From: Heligmosomoides polygyrus polygyrus
Lineage: Eukaryota; Nematoda; Chromadorea; Rhabditida; Heligmosomidae
Assembly: GCA_947396885.1 (NCBI GenBank)
Contig: OX377205.1
Coordinates: forward strand, 76,108,969-76,172,968
Direction: 5' to 3'
DNA: 64,000 nucleotides
Positions 23,101-33,224 of the stretch are shown here, one piece after another. The translations under genes and the position numbers were made by a program. The notes under the pieces were generated by a model that worked only from the letters and a program-made list of their open reading frames with translations, was not told the DNA's origin and ran no database searches. The stretch's first letter is position 1, and every line of letters starts with the position of its first letter.

Positions 23101-25909
23101 CTTTCACTGTGGGCTGCCGACGTTAAGAATAGCACAAAAGAAAGATGGATGAAGAAAGGAAAGGACACGCGGAAAGAGCATAGAGGATGAGATAACCACG
23201 CGGAAAAAGTATGCAGTGGGCACAGACATGGGGCTTCAGCGTAGTGAAGAACGTATAGCTCTGCGCAGTTCAATACATCCTGTACATGTCCGATGCAGCT
23301 CATCGCTACTATGACGAAACGAATGATAAGGAAGAGCACAAATAAACTACAAACGAAACCATGTGCACGCCTCGCCGATTGCTGGGCACCAAGTCACCGG
23401 CCGTGCAGAGTATATAGAAATAGCCCTCAAGACACGCCCTAACCACCAAAAAGAAACCTTCACACAAAGCTGTTTGCAACACTCACAACGGATTCACCAC
23501 CCCCTCTTGTCAGACATCCTTTTAGATAAGCCTTATTAGTCGGCTTAGATGACAAACATCTGACACATCAAACATGTCACACGGCAGCGGAAGGGAGAAC
23601 GTCACGTTAAAGAGAAAAGCACGGAAATGCAACAAGAAAAAAGACATAACCGTGATCACTACCAAGAATGAAAGAGGACCACCGAAAGCAACGAATTTGA
23701 CCGAAATTCAACACTAGGAATTTTGTGGACCGTATGTATCCACATCCCCTAAATGTGATGCAGCAAACAGTGAAACGGTAGTCACACAAGGGTTCGTGTA
23801 GAAAACCCATTATGAACGTATAAACATAAAAAATGGGAATGTAAGCTTACCAGGGCAGAGCGGATTGACGTAGTTAAAAAACTCGAAGGTGGTTACTTGT
23901 TTAATTCCCTTGGAGATCTGGAAAGGAATGCACTTTAAAAAAACTTCAGAAAGACAAAATGCTACCTTCGGTGAACGCTTGCAGCTGAACATCTAATACC
24001 AAAGCAGTTTACAAGTCCATTGTTTGACTACAACGAGAAGTTTTTCTAGATACATTCAATGTCACTAGTTTAGGTATCTTCAACACGTCCAAACAAAGGG
24101 ATGTGAAGCCCGCTTTCAAACAGAAGTCTTACTCTACTAGCCTAAGTTACTAGTCATTTTGGTCTCCATAAACTTGACTCATACTCACACACTGCTCGAT
24201 CCGTTTCAAATGCGTTATCTTCTCGATGAGGCTTTTTCTGTCGTGCATACGCATTCGCGCCTTTGGACATTGACTGAACGTAGAGGCAAGGATGGGCTGA
24301 TACTCGGCGCGTGAAAGATAATGGTCCCACAGCTCTGGAAGGGAAAAGATATATGGATATACAACCAAGTTTCTTTGAAATAGTTCACATTTATTCCGCA
24401 CTGAAGCACCTGAGTGTCACTGATATGAGGAAAGGTCAAGCATCACGCAATCATACACAGGGCTTCCATATCTGGGCCACAATAGAAATAAAAATTCTGA
24501 CATAAAAATGGTATTACTAGAAAACAAAATAAATAGATGAACAAATAAAAAAAGCGAGCAAAAAATAGCAATTACACAAAAGCGGAAACACTACCCAATC
24601 GCTTAGTGGACACGGCCATGGAACAATCACTAATGTACGCCAACGCTTTAAATCTCAAATGAGCGATTACAAGAGTTTCAGACGAAGAACCAAGCAATAC
24701 AGCACAGTTTCAGACCGATTCAAAAAGAGACTGCCTGCGAAATAGAGCCTTGTCTGCCGCATGCTAAAGAGTCTAGCTGGTCACCCCAGCATCTACCTGT
24801 TAGAAGAAAATTAGAAAAAAAACTTAAGCGTAACTAGAAACAAGCTCTCTAGTTCCTTCACGAAGAACTCTTTAGACTCAGAGTAGTCTTTAAAGTCTTT
24901 GACTATCGTTTCAAACATAATTTCTAGCAGCGGAAACAAGCTGACATCAAAACAGTACTTATAGTTGCTCTAAGCATTGAAGACACTAAAAAATTAAAAT
25001 TTTTCACCAAAAACTTCTCGCCGTAGGTACCACTGGATGAAAGAATTATGAAAGTAGCACAAACCATGAACATCGACCAATTCAGTATCAGGAAGGTCCC
25101 TCAGCGGCTTCATGTCGTAGTTGAACATTGACGTATCAGTGCTTGCTGCTGAAAAGGAAGAAGTGGTGGTGAATGTTACAGCAGAGGACTTCGACTAACT
25201 GGCTACACAACAGTCAACCCTACCAACACTTGGCGTGCATTCTGAAGCGATTGCCGAACAGCTTAAATTTGCAGGAGTACGCGATCCGTTCAGAGAGAAC
25301 GATGCCACTAAAAATACGCCTTCGCAAAGTAATTGAGATAATAGAGAAGAAACGAAACAGGAGGAACCTACCGGAGTTTAAACTTCGCTTCGACGGGCGA
25401 CCACGTTTTCGGGGAAGTGACGGGATGGTGTTAGGTGAGTCATCCACCATTTCCTTCTTTACAATTATCGCCCCATTCTGATCCCTTTTCCGAGGACGGC
25501 CTCTTTTCCGAGAAAGGACGTCAGTCTAGAAAGGAATTAGAGCAGCCAAACACCATTTAAAGAGGCAACACTTCTATAAACACCATCTATATTTTGAAAT
25601 AGAAAACCAGCAGGAACAGATCTTGTCGTTAAGAGCATCCAACACTCGAGGTGATACTGATTAATACGATACTGATACCGCCGAATACAACAACAAACGG
25701 TGTAGAACACACCACTGCTGCACAAAATTTTTAGTTTCGTACAACACAAAACGGTATGTGGGGCTGTCCTGCATGGTGACCCTCCTGGCCCTCAAACTGT
25801 TGAACAAACTTCGGCTAACCTATCGACCACCGAAAAAAGGATGAAAACATACCGGCGTGTTGGTTAACTTGCTGGCCTCAGTCAGAACACCGCCTTCCTT
25901 TTTGATCAT
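11166..25909 (-). CDS. Divergent SUZ12-like Polycomb (PRC2) subunit, 16 exons
   Basis: Exons (minus): 25909-25853, 25525-25372, 25148-25065, 24334-24189, 23917-23851, 22660-22596, 20709-20566, 20378-20293, 17394-17292, 17216-17139, 17055-16516, 14873-14770, 13952-13818, 13710-13629, 13462-13343, 11330-11166. Every junction has AG/GT ends and matching phase, giving 709 residues; human SUZ12 has 739. SUZ12 scaffolds PRC2, which methylates H3K27 in the nucleus. Order: AT-hooks (about residues 25-65); helical region with RKSLIEKITHLKRIEQC; beta-rich middle; YRFFLVYLQ (human: LRIFYQFLY) and SP-repeats in exon 11; zinc finger (477-508); VEFS-box (about 590-705) with CDWK, DDTPQEKEFMLLHN and KFVETCGMEMKKK, matching human DPEW, DVNEGEKEVMKLWNLH and FVENYGQKIIKK. 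I chose ATG 25909 because a TTTCAG acceptor ends 8 nt upstream, as expected for a spliced-leader site. The donor of exon 10 (GTGGAG) is the weakest junction. C. elegans MES-3 has been proposed as a divergent SUZ12 ortholog. Confidence 0.8.
11448..12101. mobile_element. Head-to-head mariner palindrome (654 bp)
   Basis: TA duplications flank the unit (11446-11447 and 12102-12103). Both ends read .TAGG.TGGTGAAAAAGT and continue as long imperfect inverted arms of about 300 bp that meet near 11770. Each arm is the 3' half of a mariner transposase. The minus-strand arm ends with SPYLAPLEHHLFRTLKQHL, and the plus-strand arm has LFRTPKQHLRDRCFDD and WQTIVDVNGSYFVD. All N-terminal and catalytic-core sequence is gone. 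It sits in the last intron of the SUZ12-like gene. Confidence 0.75.
12190..12300 (+). repeat. SINE-2 copy with B-box and GATCGCAACAAAACATC tail
   Basis: It contains a perfect polymerase III B-box, GGTTCGAATCC, followed by TGATCGCAACAAAACATC. The same tail appears at 59560-59595 after another B-box-like stretch, and inverted near 43075-43130. I read these as one tRNA-derived SINE family rather than tRNA genes, because the 5' half does not pair as a cloverleaf. Confidence 0.5.
12737..12935 (-). pseudogene. Broken acidic C-terminal coding fragment in a SUZ12 intron
   Basis: The minus strand reads an acidic stretch (DADPLDSDDEEP). After a one-base frame change it reads YERFFSKEGEEYLGKLV and then DTLNDYAHYGDMTDRKLLG, ending ELMGS and a stop at about 12738. 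An in-frame stop lies just upstream of the acidic part, preceded by MSDS. The composition looks like real protein, but one stop and one frameshift break it. The flanking VEFS exons join in phase without it. It may be a processed copy of a small acidic protein, or an unused or alternative exon. The parent gene is not recognised. Confidence 0.45.
15562..16471 (-). mobile_element. Deleted mariner with TTAGGG-poly(G) terminal repeats, copy B
   Basis: TA duplications lie at 15560-15561 and 16472-16473. Ends match copy A at 2401-3322: TTA plus 12 or more G, then AAAGTAATGAGAC. The minus-strand frame 16024-15659 (121 codons) keeps LLFDNAAPH and, 34 residues later, SPCDYHYF, the DD34D spacing of mariner; it ends RPKQFWKDGIRKLAERW. 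The N-terminal region, with the helix-turn-helix and first aspartate, is deleted as in copy A, so both descend from one deletion derivative. It lies in the intron between exons 11 and 12 of the SUZ12-like gene. Confidence 0.85.
16516..17055 (-). other. SUZ12-like exon 11: SP-repeats and zinc finger
   Basis: This 180-codon exon starts after TTTTCAG and ends at a perfect GTGAGT donor. It begins with YRFFLVYLQ, comparable to the IFYQFLY segment before the SUZ12 zinc finger. A serine-rich stretch follows, then a run of SPRK, SPKSPVK and related motifs over about 100 residues. The last 32 residues (SGWTCPFTGKTF...LEQHLQ..) align with the SUZ12 finger CPWC...L..HL...H. The repeat block is absent from human and fly SUZ12. 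SPKK-type motifs bind the minor groove of AT-rich DNA in some histones and are typical kinase sites. Confidence 0.7.
17690..17830. repeat. Half copy of the TGTCGCGA MITE
   Basis: It begins near CCATGTCGCGAAGGT and continues AGCACTGGGA, matching the arm of the 200-bp inverted-repeat element at 54137-54334. Only one arm is clear. Confidence 0.45.
17960..18055. repeat. TTCGAATA palindromic cluster 1
   Basis: A run of overlapping TTCGAA palindromes and CGAATA words. The same low-complexity family is expanded at 19790-20040 and appears again at 58410-58545. Confidence 0.6.
19200..19450 (+). repeat. tRNA-like SINE fragment
   Basis: At about 19360-19425 the order GGAGCGCAGTGGATAGAG (A-box-like) followed by GGTCGAGGCTTCG (weak B-box) resembles a tRNA-derived head. 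No tail is recognised, so the call is weak. Confidence 0.3.
19785..20035. repeat. AT-rich TTCGAATA satellite cluster 2
   Basis: About 250 bp of nearly tandem units mixing CGAATA, TTCGAATA and TATTGGAC or TATTGGCT spacers. Odd and even units alternate between a TATTGGAC and a TATTGGCT spacer, giving a two-step periodicity. It reads as many short palindromes. It lies in the intron between exons 8 and 9 of the SUZ12-like gene. Confidence 0.7.
21073..22284 (+). mobile_element. Penelope-like retroelement 3' end with inverted arms
   Basis: Two arms of about 310 bp (21073-21390 and 21960-22284) are inverted copies. They share GACGTTTCGACAACTTCG-type sequence, TTTTGCCGAAATGAGTGTCTGG and a TTGTTATAGTGGAAC end. 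Between them, the plus strand carries a GIY-YIG endonuclease C-terminus: CGKLYIG, then after a one-base loss TGRALSVRIGEHLAGKEK, then a second shifted frame RKALEAFWIRKRNP and NNRSECISITSEF. This domain order is characteristic of Penelope-like elements; the reverse transcriptase is absent. It sits between exons 6 and 7 of the SUZ12-like gene. Confidence 0.65.
25372..25525 (-). other. SUZ12-like exon 2: two AT-hooks
   Basis: The exon encodes SRKRGRPRKRD and, about 30 residues later, LPRKRGRPSKRS. Both contain the R-G-R-P core that inserts into the minor groove of AT-rich DNA. A VKKE stretch between them could be a sumoylation site (inference). It ends at GTAGGT and joins in phase 1 to the next exon, which begins at a NAGNAG-type acceptor (CAGCAG at 25151-25146), so transcripts may differ by one codon there. 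Confidence 0.75.
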
Positions 25910-26109
25910 GTCGTATCTGAAAAGCAGTCCGTTTCAAAGCTCGAAACCCAAAAAGTAGTGATATAACCAAACAATGCGTGGTGCGTGGTAGGAACGCTTA
26001 CAGAAATCTGGCACATATTAACACTATTGAATCTCCGGCTTGAGATAATAGTGGAAACCGCTCAGGATTAGGTATAAGGTCTAGGCGTAAGGATAAGGAT
26101 AAATGATAA

Positions 26110-26400
26110 AGTACGGCATTACTCAATCCCATTTAGGACGCGCCATGCATTCTACTTCTACGGGATGTCGCGGAGGCGATTTGAATGCGTATTTGGCCAT
26201 ACAATGACTTGCGGTGGCCAGCCGATGAACAAGTCAGCGCTTTGTCCCTCCCAGGCAAGTCTGGCACCAATTCACAGATTCCAGAGGGATGGAAAGCTTG
26301 TTTGGCCTGGGCGGGAAATCTGAAGCAGGAACTGATATCGGGTGTACGCGACAACCGGCACCTACTCCGAAAGTGCTCCACGCGCCCCAGGTCTAGGCGT
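26110..26400 (-). repeat. SINE-1 copy, minus orientation
   Basis: It reads as the reverse of the family at 40858-41145: the tail region (ATTCTACTTCTACGGGATGTCG) comes first and the tRNA-like head last, with the AGCGCAGTCGG equivalent decayed. It lies just upstream of the first coding exon of the SUZ12-like gene. Confidence 0.65.
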
Positions 26401-29400
26401 AGTACTAGTTGTTCATGAAACCTTTCAAATTATAAATTACGTCGCTAAGTGACTATAGACAATTAGGCTGCCTATAAGGATCTGAGCGATGAGGCGTGAG
26501 GGAAAAAAGAGACGACGGTGTATGGTGCAATTGCACGGGACCACACACCCAAATTCACGACAGGCCGTGTAATGGCATTGGTGCAATGTAATGGAATTCG
26601 CCTATAAGCACTGCCATAACGGATGATTCTGCGTCAATAGGTTTGAATGGTAATGGAAAATTCCGAGACTACCTGGCGCAGGGAATTTGGCAAGCATGGG
26701 AAAATTGCTCGTGTTATAGAGCATGTCTCATGTAATCTACGACTAAACGTTTTGTAAAACATAGTGAGCGCCTGATAACTTCTCATCCGGACAGCACCAT
26801 TTTCATAGACTTGGCGAACAGGACAAGACCTTTATTGAGCGAAAAGTGATATAAAATCAGTTCCGCATAAAAGATTACAGCAAGGGTTGGCTTTTTGAAA
26901 TTTGGTAAAAGTGAATTCTTCGAATAATTGCAGAATGTCGAAAGTGCTCATTTCTCTAAGCGATTTGGTATTTCATTCGCTGAAAAAGCTACTAGACACA
27001 AACAAAATATTGTATACTCTTACAGAAAACTATTTTGTAGTTAACCTCATAAATATCTTTTCTGTTTATGAAAATTTTCTAACTTGCATTGAACGTTTTT
27101 GGCGAAGAATTGAGGATTGCGGGAAGCTCGTTCCAGAGTTCCACAATACAAGCCGAAAAAAAAATTCTTGAATTTTTCTTTGAGTGCGGTTTGGAGGAAG
27201 TAAAACTTAGAGAAATAATTGGTACATACTAATAGCCGCAGCTATGTAAGGTAAGGAACTCCAGAAAAAGGACAATACTTACATAGATACATTTAGATGA
27301 GTCAAATCCGGGGTTACCTGGATCTATTGTATGTATAGGGAAGAATTTAAGCTAAATAGCGAAAAGTCCTTGTAATAAGGTCTGGTGCACTACAGCTAAG
27401 TGGAAACTTTGACGTACGCTCCAACTGTCGATCGCGGCAGGTCATACAGATTGGACCGATCCAACCTGAACTCCAAAGTCCTCACAACAAGTGAACTATC
27501 GAAAATGCCTACTAAAAATTCTGAGATAACACAGTCCCTTGATCTTTTAAGCTTTTACAATACAAAGGCCACTGCCTTGTAATTCAGTTCCCTTAAGATA
27601 CACAAGCGCTTGAGTGGTTGTGGCGGTTCTCTTGTGAAATGCGATTCGACTGGATTCAGTTAGGCAGCAGTTTGAGAAAAATGAATCGCGGTCGGAGTTT
27701 CTAGTAAAAGACGTAGAAGCACGCCACACATTCCCCCTCTACAAGGCAGACGAATGGATTATCTGACCTATGAGGTCTGTGGTGCGCCAGTCGACTGACA
27801 GCGCTAATGTTTTGTGTTCAGCGCAGTCCGCCGAGAACAGAGGAATCGAGTTCGAGCCGAACGTTACTAGTGCGATTGGCGTCCCCTGTCGCCTTTGCTA
27901 CAACACCCATGTATTGTCGAGACATTTACAGATCCCAAAGGTTCACCTCCAAAATAGGACAATGACGGCAAAACCTCTCTATTGGGTCCTGCAAAAAATA
28001 GACCGGTCACTCTTTTTTTCAGTAGGCGAAAAGATAGTCCCAAAGGGACAGGTAAGGTGAAGTAGAGGTCAAACCACCTGCACCAGCGTGTGCTGGGTTC
28101 AATGCAACGAATAGTACTGCGGAAACCCATGGCGGATGCAGGCGGAGACGTAGCGCAAACGGGAATGTTCGGCCGCCAACAGCCGTTTATGCTTGGCAAT
28201 CGATATCGCAGTTCGGAACGTCGGTCACCGGGAGCACTGCGGGACTCTACGGGACTCGGAGGAGTAGCTTGAAGAGGCTTTACATGCAGAAAGGCACATA
28301 GCGAACGAAGGATGAACCGGGCAGATAGAGAGTGCTGAAAATGCCGAACTTTTCGGCGATTCGAACAAATAAAGTTCAATCAGCGAGAGCTTTGATGAGA
28401 AAAGGTGCACTTCGTTATCATTCCAAACCTTTAAAAATGCTTGAGATCAAATTTATCAGGATAATATGTGCGATGTACCCACTAAACCGCTAAGAATGGT
28501 TAGACGCTCGATACTTCAGCGATGCTTACACTACTGGATTAATCATAGTCTAAATGGATCACCTTGCAACTGTTCGAGAACTACTATAAAAGAGGAAATG
28601 ATCGTACACAAAGATAAACAGTACAAGATTATTGGTAGCACAATGATATACAGAGGGAAAGAAAAATGCAATCTCAGGCCGAAGCCTATTCCAAACCCAC
28701 GTAAAGGCACTTCTACTGGCTACCAACGAATAAAAACGTTCCCTTACTCTGCTTCTGTACGGTTCGTAAAGAATTCACTGAACCGGATGTGAACCACACA
28801 GTTGATAGAAAGTTAAGGAAGAGCTAACAGTAGTATTCTACTTCCACGACTCCAGAGGTCGATAAAAATTTTGGTCCAAACCAGGAGGGTAATTTGGGAT
28901 ACTGATCACGAATCTGACATCCTTTCTTCGTATTACGCTGGAGTGCGGTAGGTGCGGAAGAGGTCATCACCGTTTTCGTCCAAACGTCGTCTGTACAGGC
29001 TATATGAAGTGCTGATCACCAAACTGCCGTACTTCAGCGTGGTATCAAGAACGGATGTCACATTCGCGATTAGCACCCCAAGTAACTTTCCTGGGCGAGA
29101 TCCGGGCTAAATCAGTCATTATGACCTCAACAGCTTTGGTCACCCGTAGTTACCGTCACCTACGTAATCGGTAATTTTGAAATTTCAAAAATGCACGTCA
29201 GATCTGTGAAGCTTGGGCGGAAAATTTTTTGACCTCTCCTTGACCTCTGAAATCTTGAAGGCACAATAGTGTTATTGTGGTCGGGGTCGACCTACGCTGA
29301 GGAATCACATCTCGACAGACGTCTGTCGCAAGGACACCTGAGTCTCCCCCCATATCCCAATCGGAAGGAGCAAACTCAAAGCAGAATGTGAGTGCCACCC

Positions 29401-29840
29401 TTCACATGTCACACCACCGCATCCCCCGAGCCCTCATACCATGGTGCACCGGCTGGAGTGCTCGTAGAATTTGAGGGGAAGAATTGGTAAAGCAAACATC
29501 CTAAGCCCACTTCCGACAAGAATACTCTGGCTAACCCTTACAGGACAATGTCCCACAATGTCGTCGAAGGCTTGTTGGCGAGGTCGCATAACTTTAGACG
29601 ATGTTACAGGAAAGCGGAGCAATTTTTCCTGAAATGTTAATAAGTGATGCTGTTTTTTAGTTTTGTTTTATCCAAAAGAAATTTACAACTAACAATTACG
29701 AGCACGACAGGCAGGCGAAAGTCGCATTGTCGCGAAGGGGTTAAGTTCTTTCATCACTATGACCTTCTAATCGTTGAAGTTGTTATGAGCTCAATGATAC
29801 CTAACATATCCTGAATTCTGAATGTTTTCCAAGAAACACG
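26400..29840. other. Intergenic, no gene recognised
   Basis: Frames up to 170 codons exist (for example minus 28379-27867) but have no recognisable domain and no convincing splice context. Upstream regulatory sequence of the SUZ12-like gene should lie in the first part, but I see no defined promoter motif. Confidence 0.35.
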
Positions 29841-29841
29841 C

Positions 29842-30291
29842 TTTGCCATCCTCGTTAAACCAACATAACGAGGATGGCAAATCATGTTTTTCGGAACTCC
29901 GGGGTCTGGTAGATAGGTCAACCAGACCCCGGAGTTCCTAGATGGCCCGCTGACAGCTATCTCAAGACTAGATAGTTTGCTGTCTCTTTCAATTTTGTGT
30001 TTATTACCTTACGCTTCATCGCTGAATGGTATTGTCATACACATCCAAATAAATAAAGAAAGAAATAAGGTACTAAGCGGGCTGATGCCGACGTACACCG
30101 GCAAGGTATCTCAAGTCGCGTAAGATAGTTCAATCTGACCTCGGAGTTCCTTCCCTAGGTTTCTGTGCTCCGCTGACGGGGAGAAGAGTACAGGACTAGG
30201 CAAGGGAATAAACGTCGGGGTCTGGCTGATCTAACTTATCCGTTTTAAGATACCTTGCCATTGTACATCGGGCACCAGCCCGCTCAGTACC
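29842..30291. repeat. Foldback cluster: two hairpins and a 220-bp MITE
   Basis: 29842-29881 is a 15-bp perfect stem (TTTGCCATCCTCGTT and its complement). 29893-29938 is a second perfect stem of about 17 bp around GGAACTCCGGGGTCTGG. 30069-30291 is an inverted-repeat element with ends GGTACT.AGCGGGCTG.TGCC and an inner GGCAAGGTATCT block on both arms. A half copy of the same element is at 31317-31440. No coding capacity. Confidence 0.65.
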
Positions 30292-30639
30292 GTCTTATGC
30301 ACCACCGATGTGTTCTACTCTACGATGAGCTGAGCTAGGCCATTTGTTGAATTCTGTTGTATTTACATACACGTGCCCTCTTATCAAGGCGAATGTCCAC
30401 TGAGTACAAGTTGACCATCCCCCTCCCTCGAGCCTATTAGCGCCCCGTTTTAAGTGCAAGTCTCGAAAAGGGGTCCACCCTCACTTTTCTCCATAAAATC
30501 CGAGGAATTTGTAGAAATTATCATACTCTATAATAACGCGCTAAGCGAGCGTCATACTATCGATCGGCGCCACCGCAGAAATCATAAAATAAGGGGAAAA
30601 TTCGGGGGGGGGGGCGAAGGAAATAGGAGTGAAAATTAC

Positions 30640-31065
30640 GACACGAAAATAGCGAAAAATAAGCAGACGTCTTCTCCCTGCCTGGGAACTTCGGCCCCTT
30701 GAAGTATCGATCGCCATCAATCGATATTGATCAATCAAATTACGGTTGGGGAAAATAGCGGAAAATAAGTAGACGTATTCTACCTGCCTGGAAACTTCAG
30801 CCCTAGTCGAGGTCGCATACCACGAATCTGAAGTTCGTTTTTGCAGTATCGATCTCTGTCAATCGATACTGATCAAATTACGTGGCGCGAAAAAAGCGGA
30901 AAATACCCAGACGTCTTCTACGTCTGACTGAGTCTGGGACTCAGAAGACGTGCTAAAGACGTCGCTCAACGTGTTTGGGGATCAGGTAGACGTGCCGAAG
31001 ACGTCGTCCAATGTGTCTGCAGATTCAGAAGGTGTGCCGAAGACGTTGTCCGCTAAGGATGGATC
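30640..31065. repeat. Tandem repeats: ~125-bp and ~44-bp units with GACGTC
   Basis: Three copies of a unit containing GAAAATAGCGGAAAATAAG.AGACGT..TCT start near 30645, 30752 and 30890, each followed by an ATCGAT palindromic block (TATCGAT..CAATCGATA). From about 30940 to 31065 three shorter units of about 44 bp share GAAGACGTGCCGAAGACGTCGTCCA. No protein is predicted. Confidence 0.6.
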
Positions 31066-31316
31066 ATTGAGGGGGACCAGCACCGGTAATGGGGGGCCGT
31101 TTCACTAAGGGAGGACCAGTAGTGAGGAACCAAGATCGCCTTATCATACTATATACTGCGAGCCTTTTGTACTCCTAGGTAGGAAAAAAGCTGTACAAGT
31201 AGAGCAGCTAGCTCGATGTGATTGTGCTTAGCCTAGTGATATTGCAACATCGCGCGAAGCGCGCAAGTGCGAGGCACGCTGATAGGCGTGACGGAGCACT
31301 TGTTTTAAATTAAAGA

Positions 31317-31600
31317 AGCGGTACTAAGCGGGCTGGTGCCCTGCTGTACACCGGCAGGGTATCTTAAAACGGGTAAGTTAGATTAGCCATACCCCGGAGT
31401 TTCCTCCCTTGCCTAGTTCTGTGCTATAGTCCCCGTCAGCAGAAACCGTGGTTATGTGAGTGTTCCACATGCAATCTCGGAGCGGGCAGCAGCTCTCTTA
31501 GTGCCCATAAAACTTCTAGTTTCATGCAACACAGAGCGCTGGATAGGGCTGTCCTACAAGATGACCCCGTCCGAGCTTATTTGCATCCAAAACGGTTCTG
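31317..31600. repeat. MITE half copy plus dispersed-repeat copy
   Basis: 31317-31440 matches one arm of the element at 30069-30291. 31505-31600 is a copy of the dispersed repeat also found at 5190, 25690 and 39545 (CTTCTAGTTTCATGCAACACA and GGGCTGTCCTACA). Confidence 0.5.
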
Positions 31601-32317
31601 TGCGGGATGGCTGCGGTGCGACATCCGTTTTTTTTTGGAAAGGGAGCTTGGCGATGGTGTGGCCCGATTAAGGCACCCGTGTTTCGGCTGCCTACATTAT
31701 TGAGTTCCTTCCGTTGGCCAGCATGAAGGCTATGGAAGCAGATGAGAAATCGAAAAGGGCAGATAAGAGTCCACCAACATTCACCTATGCAGGTACGCGC
31801 AACGCGTATGCGTCGCGGCACATCCTCTAACCCCCCCCCCACGAGATACATGTCTTTACAGGACAATACAAGTCATCCACAACATTCTATCGATGTTACA
31901 TGAATGACATGAATACGACGTAAATGACCACTTAGACGTTACATGTGGATACGCGTTCACGACACAGCGGGATGTCTTGACGTGTTACTCAGCTTTGACA
32001 GGTTTTCAGAAGGAAGTGACCCAGTGAGAACTGTGTCCGAACAGATTTAGCCGGCTGCCACTGGAAATGAGATCTGCTCAGGCTCTAATCTCCAACTGAG
32101 AACTGATGGAGAAGAAAAACCGGCCTGACATTCACTAAAGAAATCACCTGCCCTTGCTAAGATCTAGATTCGGCGCGACCAAATGGGTGAAGGCTCAACC
32201 AAAGAACGTTCTGTACGCATAGTGGAAAGACGAATGACGAGCAGTGCAGGAACCGTCCCTAAAACCAGGAAAATCGGCGGCACTTTCAGAGCAGTCCGTT
32301 CGAGTAGAGTGCAACGC

Positions 32318-32555
32318 GGTACAGCGCTGGTAACAGCGACCCTAGCAACGCGTCTGTGGGAGAAAACGCGGAGAAAAACCCCGAAAACGAAGCTTCGGAG
32401 CCGGAATCGGCCGGCAAAAAGCGACGAGTTCAAGCCGCGCCTTGCGGTAACGGCGCAGTCCGCCGAAAAGGGCGCGAAAACGCGGAATTCAAGCGCCTTC
32501 GCGGAGCTGCTCCCGGCCTTGGCTTATTCCGGAGCACGGAGTTCGAAGAAAGGTT
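32318..32555 (+). CDS. Possible orphan exon encoding a basic nuclear-type peptide
   Basis: After a possible TACAG acceptor the plus strand is open for about 78 codons, with an acidic start (ENAEKNPENEASEPES), a nuclear-localisation-like GKKRRVQ and a Gly/Ala-rich end, finishing near an AAAG/GTTAAG donor. GC content and composition differ from the flanks. No partner exon or family is recognised, so it may be chance or a gene relic. Confidence 0.25.
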
Positions 32556-32914
32556 AAGCTTCTTGCTCATTTCGAGAGGAATGACTCCAACAATGCATGG
32601 GTGAAGTTTCAGCCGTCATTTATAAGCACAGCACATTAATGGTAGTAACCTCCTATCCAAGCAATACGTCCCATTGGACTCCCACGTAATTCTTAACATG
32701 GTTAAGCCCTCAAGTTTTCCTTGATGTTAAGAGTGACACTTCGAGTATACATTGGATGCAAATGAATCATTTTCGGATGTTGGATCGGATTTTACGACCC
32801 GAATCATTCAAAAATCGGAGGCAAACAAATTTGCCCGCATCCGATTCATTAAAAAAAAAACGGTATCCTGGGGCCGGATTCATCAACGACTTACGTAACT
32901 TTAACGGAGAATTG

Positions 32915-33004
32915 TAAGCTTATCAAGCGATATGGTGAGCGATAAGCCGCGTTAAAAGCTCAGATAACGCGGCTTATCGCTCACCATATCACTTGATAAG
33001 CTTA
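32915..33004. repeat. Near-perfect 40-bp palindrome
   Basis: Arms TAAGCTTATCAAG.GATATGG and onward are complementary over about 40 bp, with a loop of about 9 bp. It is probably a short MITE or the core of a foldback; the flanks do not show a clear target duplication. Confidence 0.7.
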
Positions 33005-33224
33005 TGGTTGGGGCTTCGCCCCAAACCCGAAGAATAGAACACCCCGAACGTCTTCTTGTCCTCTTTAGGCCTCTCATTCATTACAGTAAAAAAAAACTGG
33101 TTTTGCTATATAGAATGGTATAGCAGAATACGGTAGGGTAGAATCTTCAAAACTGCTCCTATGGTGCCTCATCCTGTATTGCACTTAGAGGATTCATTCT
33201 CTGAAGTACTCGTTCTATTTATTA

